Shown here one piece after another: positions 41,294 to 50,218 of a DNA stretch of 51,710 nucleotides. Location: the IMG/VR virus record IMGVR_UViG_3300036770_005865, positions 1 through 51,710 of that record. One strand, 5' to 3'. This stretch comes from a virus. Both the position numbers and the translations under genes were made by a program. The notes below the pieces were generated by a model. That model did no database searches. It had not been told where the DNA came from and was given only the letters and a program-made list of their open reading frames with translations. How positions within the stretch are numbered: position 1 is the first letter of the stretch; every line of letters begins with the position of its first letter.

Positions 41294-43548
41294 GTCGTCC
41301 CTCCTATGATGTCGAGGACGCCATCCGCGACGAGGATGACGGCCATCTCGGTGTGCTGGCCCGCCGTGGTCGGATCGCCGTTGCGCGTGATGCCCGCCGC
41401 GGCACTGTCGGTCGGGGCGACGGTCGTGGCCCCGGCCGCGGCCTGGCGAATGATCCAGTATCGCCCGACCGCAGCCGATTGGCCCGATGCGAGGGTCGCG
41501 GTGATGGCCCCGGCGTTCGTGGTGCGGATGTAGTTCGGGTGGCAATTGCTCGCGTTCAACTCGATCGCCGTGGTCGCGTCGGTGACGATGGCCAAAGCAT
41601 CGACATACTTCTTCGTAGCTGCCTGCAAGTCCGTCGTCGGCGCGGGGACGACGGGGGAAGATGAAAAGGTCTTCACGCCTGCTATCGTCTCATTGCCCGT
41701 GGTGGCTACCTTCCCGTCCAGCGCGGTCTGCGTCGCGGTCGAGACGGGTTTGTCGGCGTCACTGGTGTTGTCGCAGTTGCCGAGGCCTACGTCGCTTTTC
41801 GTCACCCCGTGCGGGTTGCCTGTTGTTACCTGCGAGTGGTCGTAGGCCGTTTTGCCACGGTCGCCGCGGTAGGCGGTGGACGATGTCTCGCCGAGGGCGA
41901 GGGAGGCGGAAATCTCGACGTAGGCGGAGCCCGACCAACGGTAGGTGAGGCCGTCGTCGAGTGTGACGTAGATTTTGCCGGTCGCGCCGGTGCCGGGCAG
42001 GGCGGCGAAGTTGGCCGACTCGATCACGTCATCGACATAGCTGGGGAGTTGGGCTGATGGCACAAGTCCGCCGCTGTCCAGCTCGGCGAGACCGTTGGCC
42101 ACGCCTTTCAGGGTCGCGAGCAGGAAGGCCGCGGCATGGTTGCCATCGAGCAGATCGGCATCGAGTCCGCTCGCGGGTCCATCGACGGTGACGAGAGCGG
42201 CGAGGATCTCCGACGCGGTCTGGTCGTCGGTCGCCCCATCCTGAACATTTAGAAGGGTGCGGATCTGGGTGGCGGTGGCGTCCTCGGGATCTCCCGTGCT
42301 GCCGGTGATGCGGGCCTTGATCGTGCCGGTCTCCATGTCGGCCAGCTTCGTATTCGTCACCGCGTCGTCCGCAATAGTCAGCGCGGTTGATCCGGTTACA
42401 TCTCCGGTATGTGTGGCATTGGTGACGAGGCCAGAATACAGAGAGTTGACCGCGTTGTCCCCAGTGTTCGTGCCGCTGTGGCTCCCGCCCGCGAGCGTGG
42501 TCGAGGCGCTGATCGCCAGCGTAGCGCCGCCCGTCTGTGTCACGTCGGCAAACTGGTCGAGGGTGCCGCTTGTTACGGCATCACCACCACCGCCGGAAGC
42601 CGCTTCCCAAGCACTTCCGCCCGCTCCATCTGCTGTCAAAACATATCCATCCGTTGCAGCACCAGATCCAAAATCTGAGGCATCTACCGCGCCAAGCGAT
42701 GTTTGCCCGGTTCCGCCATTCGTTGCTGGCAGAGTCCCTGTAACGTCCGCAGCAAGGTCAATAGCCCCGCGCGTGATGGTTTGGCCGGAAATGGTGAGGT
42801 AATCAAGCGACCCGGCGAGCGTCACGTCGCCGCTGTTGGAACCGGCAAGAGTGCCAGATGCTCCGTCAGCAATCGTGATCCCAGAGTTTTGCGTGGATTT
42901 GCCGGTCGTGCCGTCAAATCTCACAATTGCGTTGTCCGTTGAGCTTGCGGGGCCGACGACATCGCCTGTGCCCGAAACGGTAGCCCATTCTGTCGCGTAA
43001 TCGGTCGCGCTAGATTTGCGGAGCACCTGGCCCGTCGATCCGCCAACCGGGACGCCAACCTCCCCGCCAACAACCGCAACGGATACGCTTACCGCCCCGC
43101 TTGTGATGGTCACGTCAATCTCCGGCGACGAGACGACGGCGCTAGATGCTGCGATTTCCGCACCCGCCGCCACCCAATCTGCTTGACCCTGCAAGCGCAA
43201 GAGAACGTCGCCGCCCTCGGTCGCTGATATGTCAATCCAATACTCCGTCTCTTCCTTGGCTTGAACGTCCGCGAGCGTCCACCCGCCGCTAAATGCCGGA
43301 ACAGTCTCGTCAGTGGTCGCGATATTGAGCGTGATTGCTTGGCTTGAAATAGTCAGATTGGACTCATCGGAATCAGTGCCGAAAATTCGGCGAACGGTGC
43401 CAGACCTTGCGCGAGTGCCGAACGTGACAAATTTACCGGACAGCGGAAGCTCTGCCCCTATGTTGGCGACAAGCCGAAAAGGAGCGCCCTCCGCAAAGTA
43501 AAACTTGGGAAGGTCGGCAACTCCCGAAATGACCGGAGAATCTGGCAT
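41290..43548 (-). CDS. Tail fibre protein (phage B N-terminus, phage A C-terminus as assembled)
   Basis: 752 residues, ATG at 43548. The N-terminus (DLPKFYFAEGAPFRL, GKFVTFGTR, LTISSQAITLNI, VLLRLQGQADW) matches in layout the fibre at 853, but differs in sequence. Repeats of the collar/fibre type follow, then NTKLADMETGTIKARITGS in the 127-bp repeat, then ALGETSSTAYRGDRGKTAYD and HSQVTTGNPHGVTKSDVGLG. If the contig is chimeric, 42364-43548 belongs to phage B and 41290-42236 to phage A; otherwise it is one fibre that shares a recombined segment with A. Confidence 0.75.
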   Translation of the reverse strand: MPDSPVISGVADLPKFYFAEGAPFRLVANIGAELPLSGKFVTFGTRARSGTVRRIFGTDSDESNLTISSQAITLNIATTDETVPAFSGGWTLADVQAKEETEYWIDISATEGGDVLLRLQGQADWVAAGAEIAASSAVVSSPEIDVTITSGAVSVSVAVVGGEVGVPVGGSTGQVLRKSSATDYATEWATVSGTGDVVGPASSTDNAIVRFDGTTGKSTQNSGITIADGASGTLAGSNSGDVTLAGSLDYLTISGQTITRGAIDLAADVTGTLPATNGGTGQTSLGAVDASDFGSGAATDGYVLTADGAGGSAWEAASGGGGDAVTSGTLDQFADVTQTGGATLAISASTTLAGGSHSGTNTGDNAVNSLYSGLVTNATHTGDVTGSTALTIADDAVTNTKLADMETGTIKARITGSTGDPEDATATQIRTLLNVQDGATDDQTASEILAALVTVDGPASGLDADLLDGNHAAAFLLATLKGVANGLAELDSGGLVPSAQLPSYVDDVIESANFAALPGTGATGKIYVTLDDGLTYRWSGSAYVEISASLALGETSSTAYRGDRGKTAYDHSQVTTGNPHGVTKSDVGLGNCDNTSDADKPVSTATQTALDGKVATTGNETIAGVKTFSSSPVVPAPTTDLQAATKKYVDALAIVTDATTAIELNASNCHPNYIRTTNAGAITATLASGQSAAVGRYWIIRQAAAGATTVAPTDSAAAGITRNGDPTTAGQHTEMAVILVADGVLDIIGGTT
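42237..42363. repeat. 127-bp exact direct repeat, copy 2
   Basis: Identical to bases 1-127, coding for the conserved NTKLADMETGTIKARITGSTG block of the fibre. It marks the point where phage A closes on itself and where phage B sequence begins. Confidence 0.95.
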
Positions 43549-43558
43549 GTCCCGCCTA

Positions 43559-43583
43559 TCTACAAAATGACAACGGATTTCAA
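43559..43583 (-). promoter_or_regulatory. Phage B promoter-like element, copy 1 (leftward)
   Basis: TTGAAAT, 8 nt, then ATTTTGTAGA, ten nt before ATG 43548. Back to back with copy 2, one base apart. With -35 TTGAAA and -10 TAGATA the transcript would start near the ATG. Confidence 0.7.
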
Positions 43584-43584
43584 C

Positions 43585-43609
43585 TTGATTTTAGCCCTGA
43601 TTTTGTAGA
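43585..43609 (+). promoter_or_regulatory. Phage B promoter-like element, copy 2 (rightward)
   Basis: TTGATTT, 8 nt, then ATTTTGTAGA, ten nt before ATG 43620; same internal spacing as copies 1 and 3. Confidence 0.7.
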
Positions 43610-43619
43610 GGCGTCCGAC

Positions 43620-44591
43620 ATGTTGCGCCTTCGATACGATTACCAAGGACGGGTCAGGGGTTTGCCGGATTCCATTAGGCCCGGAGATGACCTTACTATT
43701 GAGATTGTCGCGGAGCACGTCGAGGTCGCGCAAAGCGACACGCTCAAGCTGTCATTGGCCCTTGAAAAGCCCGTGCAAATTAGGACGGGCATCTGGTCGT
43801 TTACCTGGGGGGATTCGACCGCGACGCTGGATGCGGCCTTTGTAGACGCTTACACTGTCGGAATATCGCTTAACCGCCTTGATTCTATCTTGTCGGCGGG
43901 TGGCGTGGACGTGACGGGGGAAGATGGGCGTTTTTCCGTCACGTTCCGAAGCAACGGAGCGCGGGCGGATTTTACCGTTGCCCATTCCGCGCTAGGGACT
44001 CTGACCAATCGGGCGCTTACCATGATTGCGGGCGGGGCTTCCAATGTCGAGACGGTCGAGCTAGATTTGACCCTCCAAACGCTTGTCGAGACGACGAGCG
44101 CAACGGACATTTCGGAGGCGGCGATTTCCATTGCCAATGTCGCCACGGGAGACGGATCTACGGCGCAACATGACCGAATCACGATTTCCCGTCTTCCTGA
44201 CGCTGGCAAGTTCCAGATTCGGACTGCATCGGACACGGGAACGATGTGGCTAGAGGCTAACGTGTCCAGCTACCAAGTCGAGATGGCACTTGAAGACATC
44301 GAACCGGCTGAGTTCCTGGTTTCGCGCGACACGACCGGCGAAACGATCAAGATTGACCTAAAGCGGGCCACGGTCGGCGTAAATGCCGCTCCAACCGTCT
44401 CTGATACGTTTATCGGGCCTGTTGGCGTGACTATGGCCCTCGATACGTCAAGCGTCCTGCGGCTCGTCAATGCGGCAGGAATGACCCTTCCAGCTCCGGC
44501 GCTTCTAACCTTTACGCGAGACGGCGAAACGCAATTTTCGCAGATGGTCCAGATTGCTCCCGTTTTGATGGGACACGGGCAACCCGTTTAA
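43620..44591 (+). CDS. Baseplate / tail structural protein of phage B
   Basis: 323 residues, ATG at 43620. The N-terminal ~45 residues share the MxLxYD...LP...PGD..TIEIV pattern with tail proteins of phage A. The rest is a series of beta strands (SVTFRSNGARADFTV, KIDLKRATVGVN, LLTFTRDGETQFSQM). It is divergent from the fibre gene and six nt before TerL. A tail protein directly before TerL is unusual and may be a fibre or baseplate part. Confidence 0.6.
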   Translation: MLRLRYDYQGRVRGLPDSIRPGDDLTIEIVAEHVEVAQSDTLKLSLALEKPVQIRTGIWSFTWGDSTATLDAAFVDAYTVGISLNRLDSILSAGGVDVTGEDGRFSVTFRSNGARADFTVAHSALGTLTNRALTMIAGGASNVETVELDLTLQTLVETTSATDISEAAISIANVATGDGSTAQHDRITISRLPDAGKFQIRTASDTGTMWLEANVSSYQVEMALEDIEPAEFLVSRDTTGETIKIDLKRATVGVNAAPTVSDTFIGPVGVTMALDTSSVLRLVNAAGMTLPAPALLTFTRDGETQFSQMVQIAPVLMGHGQPV

Positions 44592-44597
44592 GGGAGA

Positions 44598-46481
44598 ATG
44601 ACTGAGGCGGCACTAGATCGGTATTTCAGAGGCACCAGGCGGCACCTTGAGCGGGCGTTTCGTTTCCAGCGCACCATGACCGCGCCCGAGTGGTCGGAAA
44701 AGGTCCGGCGAATGGAGGGCGGTAGGCGCTTTCGGTTCGACTTCGCGCCCTACCAGCGGGAGATGATGGAAACGCCGTATGACCCGCGCGTCCAAATGAC
44801 GGTTTACATGCTCGCCTCGCGGATGGGCAAAACTGAGGTGGTAATGAACCAGATCGGGCACAGCATTTCCGAGAATCCTCGGCGTGTCCTCGTCATGTAT
44901 CCGACGATCAGCCAGACCGAGAAATGGTCCAAGGAAACGCTCATGGGCGAGCTTGTGAATCCCACGCCTGACCTTGCCGCTCTGATTGGCGACGACTCGG
45001 GGAGGCGGAAAACTGGAAACACAATTCTGCACAAGCTTTATCCTGGCGGATTGGTAAACGCGTTCGGCTCCAACGCCCCAGGCGAGATGCGCCGCGCCAA
45101 GGGGAATTTCCTGTTCGCTGATGAAATCGACGCAATCGAATCGACCGAATCGGACGAAGGCGACCCGCTTGAGATTTTCTGGGTTCGCGGCTCAGAATAT
45201 TCCGACACGATCAAGATTGCGGCATCTTATCCGAGCGTGAAGGGAAAGAGCAAGATTGAGGCGCTGATGCTCCAGAGCGATTGGCGAGTCTGGATGGCAC
45301 CATGCCCTCATTGCGGGAAGGAGTTTGTGCTGCACCGTCGCCAACTTCGCTATGACCGCGACAAGCCGGAAAACGCGTGGATTGAATGCCCGGAAAGCGA
45401 GTGCCGAATCTCCGACGCTGAACGTATGGAGATGATCCGAAACGGGCATTGGAAAGCAACCAGACCGTTTCAAGGCATCGCCGGGTTTCACGGCTCGCGC
45501 ATGATGTCGCCGCATCCTCCTCAAAAGGGCTTTGCAAGCCACCTGCATTGGGCGGCGGTCGAGGAATTGAAGATTGAGGCGGCAGACAACCGTGAGAAGG
45601 CAAAGCGCGTCTTGATAAATACCTTTGACGCCGAGACTTACCAAGCGCCCGAGGAGGAAAAGCCCGATCCGGTTGGCCTCGCTCAGGAGGCTTACGACTA
45701 CCTTGAGCGCGTGACCGAAAATCAGCTAAAGGTTCCGGCTGGCGTTCTGGTCGTCACGGGAGGCGGTGACGTTCAAGGCGACCGCATCGAGTTTGAATTT
45801 GTCGGGCATGGTTGCAACGGGCAAACATGGGGATTGGGCTATCACGTCCTATCTGGCAACACGCTTGAGCCGGAAGTCTGGCAGAAACTCGACGCGCTCC
45901 TTCAATCGGAGTTTCTTCACCCCTGCGGGAAGGTGTTGCGGCCCGCCTCCGTTTTCATTGATTCCAAATACCGCCAAGCTCAGGTCTTGGGTTTCACAAA
46001 GCCGCGCCAAGCTCGAGGGGTTTTTGCCATCTTCGGATCGACGACGCTGGGCAAGCCGATTGTCGCGCAACCGAAACGCGAGAAGCGTGGGACTTTTTAT
46101 GAGATTGGCACCCATGAGGCAAAGAGCATGATCTACCAAAACGCCGCGCTTCGTTACGACAAGCGAAGCTCTGAGTTTCCGCACAACTACATGCACTTTC
46201 CGAGCGGGCACGGCTATACGGTCGAATATTTCCAGCGGCTACTGATTGAGGACGTGTCGCTAAAGAAAGGGCAGGACGGAAGCTTTTATGAGTTTTTCGA
46301 GAAGCGAGACAAGCGCGACCGGAACGAACCTCTCGACGTTCGCGTCTACAACATCGCCGCCGCTAAGAAATTGGATATTGCATTTGCCAAAATTGCCAAG
46401 AAATACTCTGAATATGCGGCGAAAGATGAGCCAAATAGGGGCAAAGAGCGGGAATATACGCTCAATTTTGTGGAGGAATAG
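44598..46481 (+). CDS. Terminase large subunit of phage B (gpA family)
   Basis: 627 residues, ATG at 44598. Walker A ASRMGKT (~73-79), Walker B FLFADE (~171-176). A zinc-binding pair CPHC / CPESEC follows (~236-269), then nuclease acidic residues in GGGDVQGDRIEFEFVG and SVFIDSKYR. It belongs to the gpA family like the phage A enzyme but is clearly distinct in sequence, so the window carries two separate packaging motors. Confidence 0.9.
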   Translation: MTEAALDRYFRGTRRHLERAFRFQRTMTAPEWSEKVRRMEGGRRFRFDFAPYQREMMETPYDPRVQMTVYMLASRMGKTEVVMNQIGHSISENPRRVLVMYPTISQTEKWSKETLMGELVNPTPDLAALIGDDSGRRKTGNTILHKLYPGGLVNAFGSNAPGEMRRAKGNFLFADEIDAIESTESDEGDPLEIFWVRGSEYSDTIKIAASYPSVKGKSKIEALMLQSDWRVWMAPCPHCGKEFVLHRRQLRYDRDKPENAWIECPESECRISDAERMEMIRNGHWKATRPFQGIAGFHGSRMMSPHPPQKGFASHLHWAAVEELKIEAADNREKAKRVLINTFDAETYQAPEEEKPDPVGLAQEAYDYLERVTENQLKVPAGVLVVTGGGDVQGDRIEFEFVGHGCNGQTWGLGYHVLSGNTLEPEVWQKLDALLQSEFLHPCGKVLRPASVFIDSKYRQAQVLGFTKPRQARGVFAIFGSTTLGKPIVAQPKREKRGTFYEIGTHEAKSMIYQNAALRYDKRSSEFPHNYMHFPSGHGYTVEYFQRLLIEDVSLKKGQDGSFYEFFEKRDKRDRNEPLDVRVYNIAAAKKLDIAFAKIAKKYSEYAAKDEPNRGKEREYTLNFVEE

Positions 46482-46492
46482 GCAAAAGCGCC

Positions 46493-46517
46493 TTGAAATC
46501 GGGCTTTATTTTGTAGA
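46493..46517 (+). promoter_or_regulatory. Phage B promoter-like element, copy 3
   Basis: TTGAAAT, 8 nt, then ATTTTGTAGA, nine nt before ATG 46527. It gives the gpW-portal pair its own start apart from TerL. Confidence 0.7.
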
Positions 46518-46526
46518 TGCCTTCGC

Positions 46527-47063
46527 ATGGCCTCACTTCCGTCCCGAGCTTACTGCGGCGAATCGCTGGAATTTACCGCTACCGTAACGGCGGGCGCTAC
46601 CGGCTCCGCTCATTTTCGGCATATTGATTCCGGCGAGGTGGTCACCGTGGCACTATCGGTTTCAAGCACGACGGCGACCGCGACCTTTCCGCCCGAGAAA
46701 ACCGCGAACCTGCTGGCCGGGATTTACATCGTCGCCTTGACACTTGAGATTGACGGAGACCGCTCCGTGGAATCGGTCGGCAAGATCACGCTGCAAGCCC
46801 CGCCTGATCGCGCTCCATTGCCAAGTCACGCGCGGAAGATGGTGAAGGCGCTAGAGGCCCACCTCGAGGGGCGCATTTCAGACGATGAAGGGCGAGGACT
46901 TGAAACCTACACGGTCGGGGGCGTGCCGATCACTAAGATTTCCCTCATGGACGCGCGGGAGCTTTTGACCAAATACCGCCGCGACCTCGACACCGAGATC
47001 GCCAAAGCCCGCGCCGACGCTGGACTTTCCAACGGTCGAACCATTTACGCTCAATTTGAATGA
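46527..47063 (+). CDS. gpW-like protein with N-terminal Ig-like domain (phage B)
   Basis: 178 residues, ATG at 46527. Residues ~1-95 form a beta sandwich pattern (SLEFTATVTAGATGSAHF, LAGIYIVALTLEIDGDRS). The C-terminal ~80 residues resemble gpW-type joining proteins (TYTVGGVPITKISLMDARELLTKYRRDLDTEIAKA). The fusion to a beta domain is unusual. Its stop overlaps the portal ATG by 4 nt, fitting a head-tail joining role. Confidence 0.6.
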   Translation: MASLPSRAYCGESLEFTATVTAGATGSAHFRHIDSGEVVTVALSVSSTTATATFPPEKTANLLAGIYIVALTLEIDGDRSVESVGKITLQAPPDRAPLPSHARKMVKALEAHLEGRISDDEGRGLETYTVGGVPITKISLMDARELLTKYRRDLDTEIAKARADAGLSNGRTIYAQFE

Positions 47064-48502
47064 AACCCCTCCTTTACGGTCCCGACAACAAGCCAATTCG
47101 TGTTCGCAACTTTGACGCGGCGAAAGGCTCCCGCTATACCGCCGACTGGGTCACGGGAACAGGTCCAGCCGATCAAGCGATCAAGCAGGATGCCAAGTCC
47201 TTGCGCGACCGTGCGCGGGATTCTGAAAGGAATGATGGTTACATCGAAGGCGCTCTAATGGCCCTTGAATCCAACGTGATCGGACAACACGGGATCAGGA
47301 TGAAAAGCCTTGCTCGCCGCGCGGACGCTCGCAGCAAGAAGGGCTTGTCCAATTCGCCCGACAATGACGCGCGAGCCAAAATCGAAGCGGCATGGGAAGA
47401 GTTTTCTAAACGCGGGAACTTCGATGTCACGCGGCAATTCTCGCGGGCGGCTTATGAGAGGATCGCCCTTCGCTCTGCCGTTCGGGATGGCGGCTTTCTC
47501 ACCCGCACCGTTGACGGTTTCCCTAAAAACGATTTCCGATTTGCCGCGCAGGGCATCGAGATTGATGCGCTCGACCCGCATCACCGTGACGACGTTCGCC
47601 GCGTCTATATGGGCGTGGAGTTTGACGATTGGGATGAGCCGGTTCGGTATCACCTGCGCAAAACAGACCCCAAGAGCGGCAGATACACGCGCGAGACGTT
47701 CGCGGTTGATGGGCAAAGCATGATTCACACCTTCCTTGCTCGTCGCATCGGGCAGAGTCAAGGATACTCGTGGTTGGCCAACGCGCTCCTTCGATTGCGG
47801 CACCTTGCCAAGTTTGAGGAGGCGGAAGTCATCGCCGCGCGGATCTCTGCCAACAAGCTGGGCTTTTTCAAGCAGACCGGCGAATCACAATACACCGGCG
47901 ACGAGGACGACGAAGGCAAGGCAATTGCCCCGAGCGCTCCTGGCACGTTTGAGACGCTCCCGCATGGCGTCGAGGCGCAAATGATCGACCCGGCGCATCC
48001 AAATAGCGCCATGCCCGATTTCCGCAAAGCAATCCTGCGCGGCGTGAGTCCCGGCATCTACGTCAATTACAACACCTGGGCGCAAGACCTTGAGGGCGTG
48101 TCTTACTCGTCTATCCGTCAAGGCGTCCTGTCAGAACGCGACATTTACAAGATCCTGCATAGCTGGTTCATCGACACGTTTGAGGTTCCGCTTTTTGAGC
48201 GCTGGCTACGGATGGCGCTCCTTGTCGGCAAGATCGAGGGGTATACGCTTTTGGATTATGACCGCCTGTCTCACGTTGAGTTCAGCGGACGCACTTGGAC
48301 TTGGGTTGATCCGGTCGGCGATATTGAAGCAATCGAGCGCGAAATTGCTCTTTGCCTCAACTCTCGCGAACGGGCGGCAAAGGATCGCGGCTTGAACATC
48401 GACAAGATCATTGCCGAAAACGAGGCGGATAACGCCAAGTTGGAAGCGGCGGGACTGCCAACGGCGATCGGGAAGCAGGTTCAAGCCCCGCCCGCGCCGT
48501 GA
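47060..48502 (+). CDS. Portal protein of phage B (lambda gpB family)
   Basis: 480 residues. Blocks shared with the family include DSERNDGYIEGALMALESNVIG, RTVDGFPKNDF, FALQG-like IEIDALDP, SMIHTFLARRIGQSQG, GVSPGIYVNYNTWAQDLEGVSYSSIRQG (a classic gpB block) and GRTWTWVDPVGDIEA. The N-terminus is basic. The stop is directly followed, without a gap, by the stop of the opposite-strand TerS gene. Confidence 0.9.
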   Translation: MKPLLYGPDNKPIRVRNFDAAKGSRYTADWVTGTGPADQAIKQDAKSLRDRARDSERNDGYIEGALMALESNVIGQHGIRMKSLARRADARSKKGLSNSPDNDARAKIEAAWEEFSKRGNFDVTRQFSRAAYERIALRSAVRDGGFLTRTVDGFPKNDFRFAAQGIEIDALDPHHRDDVRRVYMGVEFDDWDEPVRYHLRKTDPKSGRYTRETFAVDGQSMIHTFLARRIGQSQGYSWLANALLRLRHLAKFEEAEVIAARISANKLGFFKQTGESQYTGDEDDEGKAIAPSAPGTFETLPHGVEAQMIDPAHPNSAMPDFRKAILRGVSPGIYVNYNTWAQDLEGVSYSSIRQGVLSERDIYKILHSWFIDTFEVPLFERWLRMALLVGKIEGYTLLDYDRLSHVEFSGRTWTWVDPVGDIEAIEREIALCLNSRERAAKDRGLNIDKIIAENEADNAKLEAAGLPTAIGKQVQAPPAP

Positions 48503-48916
48503 CTAGAAATCCCCCCAACATTTCCTCGGCGCGGACGAAATCACGCTAAGGCAATCCTCCTTTTCCGCCTCGGTCATCTTGGACTTCTTCACAATCGCCG
48601 CAATCTCGTCAAAAAGGACGTTCTGAGCCGCCATTAGCTCGTCCACATTGGCAAGTTCTCGGCGTTTCCGTGCATTGTCCATTTCCAGCCCCTCAGCGCG
48701 TGCAGTTGCCTCGCGCGTTCTTGCCTCTTCTAAAGACATTGCACCCTCGCTACGGGCAGGAGGTGGGCGTAATTGGGCGATCTCGTAGATGTCGTAGAGT
48801 TTCGCGCCCTTGTCGCCGTCCTCGTATTTGAGACCCAGGTGCGAGGCGCGTTTCTCTACCGTCTCGCGATTGGTGCGAAACATGGCTGAGAGTTGCTTGA
48901 TGGAAAAGCGTTGCAT
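48503..48916 (-). CDS. Terminase small subunit of phage B (Nu1-like)
   Basis: 137 residues, ATG at 48916. The N-terminal winged helix (FSIKQLSAMFRTNRETVEKRASHLGL) and the helical region EARTREATARAEGLEMDNARKRRELANVDELMAA match Nu1-type small terminase subunits, which bind cos. It is unusual in lying on the strand opposite to TerL, at the end of a run of tail genes and convergent with the portal. Confidence 0.75.
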   Translation of the reverse strand: MQRFSIKQLSAMFRTNRETVEKRASHLGLKYEDGDKGAKLYDIYEIAQLRPPPARSEGAMSLEEARTREATARAEGLEMDNARKRRELANVDELMAAQNVLFDEIAAIVKKSKMTEAEKEDCLSVISSAPRKCWGDF

Positions 48917-49527
48917 TACCGTTTTCGGCCTGAGTGGGCTTGGGCGCGTTTGGCGATTTTGGCCTCGATGTATTTCCGCATGTCCGCCGCCTCGATGGTG
49001 AGTGCTTGAGCGATTGCGCGGTCGAGTTTGCTGCCGTGCTCCTGATCGACTCCGAGAATTTGCAGGACGGCTTTCATAAAGTCTTTCCTGCCGTTCTGGT
49101 CCGCTTTCTGGCCTTTCGCGTTGTCGATTGATGCCAGTTTCTTCACGGCGCGGACCTTCCCGCCAAGATCGCTGGCCAGCTTAAGAAACAGGAATCGCGA
49201 GTAGCCCGCGTGACGGTTGCGCGAAGCGTAGATTTTTTCAGCTACCTTTTTGTTGCCCTTGCCCTTGACGGCGGTTCCAAATTTGTTCGGGCCAAGGCTC
49301 GTTCTGCCCGTGGCCAACGCGTGCCATAGCGGGCTTGATTTAGGATGATCTGTGCTGATTTGTGCTTTCACCTCGACGGCGCTTGGCATCTGCTTACTCG
49401 CAGAGAACGCAACGCGAACGCCTTTTTCGTTTAGTGCCGTTCCCGTGTCTTTTCGTGACTCGATGAGATACTCTTGCAGAGCTTTGGTGAACTCCTGCAT
49501 TTCCCAAGTTGCCGTTACCTTATCCAT
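48916..49527 (-). CDS. Minor tail / gp10-like protein of phage B
   Basis: 203 residues, ATG at 49527. Basic and helical; the middle (RNRHAGYSRFLFLKLASDLGGKVRAVKKL) and the C-terminus (DRAIAQALTIEAADMRKYIEAKIAK) resemble tail completion proteins. It overlaps TerS (TAATG). The partner in phage A is at 10663-11490. Confidence 0.5.
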   Translation of the reverse strand: MDKVTATWEMQEFTKALQEYLIESRKDTGTALNEKGVRVAFSASKQMPSAVEVKAQISTDHPKSSPLWHALATGRTSLGPNKFGTAVKGKGNKKVAEKIYASRNRHAGYSRFLFLKLASDLGGKVRAVKKLASIDNAKGQKADQNGRKDFMKAVLQILGVDQEHGSKLDRAIAQALTIEAADMRKYIEAKIAKRAQAHSGRKR

Positions 49528-49531
49528 GCCA

Positions 49532-49750
49532 TCAACTTAACCACGATTCTGCGTGATCTCCAAGGATTTCACCCATCCGCGCCGCCGCACTTCTGCCAGG
49601 TCCGACAATATCGCACCCGCGCTCGAAAAGATCCGCGTTTCGCAACTGCATCCCGATTGCAAGCGGTAGCTCGTCCATGTAATAAGCCCACGTTTGGCCG
49701 GGGAGCTTTGCCGCTACGGTTGCGACATAATCAGCATCGCTCCCGATCAC
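49532..49750 (-). CDS. Small chaperone extension ORF (possible frameshift product)
   Basis: 72 residues from GTG 49750, overlapping the upstream stop. The frame is -1 relative to the previous gene, and a run of five G precedes the stop, so a -1 slip would fuse the two as in lambda G/GT. Rich in helix (ELPLAIGMQLRNADLFERG). Confidence 0.5.
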   Translation of the reverse strand: MIGSDADYVATVAAKLPGQTWAYYMDELPLAIGMQLRNADLFERGCDIVGPGRSAAARMGEILGDHAESWLS

Positions 49751-50205
49751 TCCCCCAGGTTGGACGTATCGCGGCCTCCTGCGGGCGCTTCGGCGGTTGC
49801 TGAGACGGTTTGAATGTCCTGCAAGATGCTGCCGAAAATCGTTCCGGCCTCGTCCTCGATGGGGCTTCCAGGCATTCCGCCCTCAGCGTCCCACCATTGC
49901 GCCATTTCCATCAGTGCCTTGTCCTTGTCGAGATAGCAGCGCACGACGCGCGTATCGTCCACGGAGCAAAGCCAAAGGACCATTTGCGTATCAAAGGAGA
50001 TTTCCGGCCACATGCCGCGCTCGTCCACTTTGGCGCGACCGAGAAAGAAGTAGTTTCCAAGGAATCGCGCAACGCTGGCTCTTTGCTTGGAAAACGGATA
50101 GAGCGGCTTGCCCTTGAACGTGTAGGCTCGCGAACGTGCCGCAACGATGTCAGGAGTTACGCCGGTTTCGTTTTCGATGTCTTCGATTGTTATTTCTGCT
50201 GTCAT
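49747..50205 (-). CDS. Tail assembly chaperone-like protein of phage B
   Basis: 152 residues from ATG 50205 with an AAGAAG just upstream. The first part (ITIEDIENETGVTPDIVAARSRAYTFKGKPLYPFS) and the helical remainder fit tail chaperones of the G type. It ends SNLGE within the G-run discussed for the next ORF. Position after the tail tube and one further gene supports the call. Confidence 0.5.
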   Translation of the reverse strand: MTAEITIEDIENETGVTPDIVAARSRAYTFKGKPLYPFSKQRASVARFLGNYFFLGRAKVDERGMWPEISFDTQMVLWLCSVDDTRVVRCYLDKDKALMEMAQWWDAEGGMPGSPIEDEAGTIFGSILQDIQTVSATAEAPAGGRDTSNLGE

Positions 50206-50218
50206 GCTTCTTTTTTGG

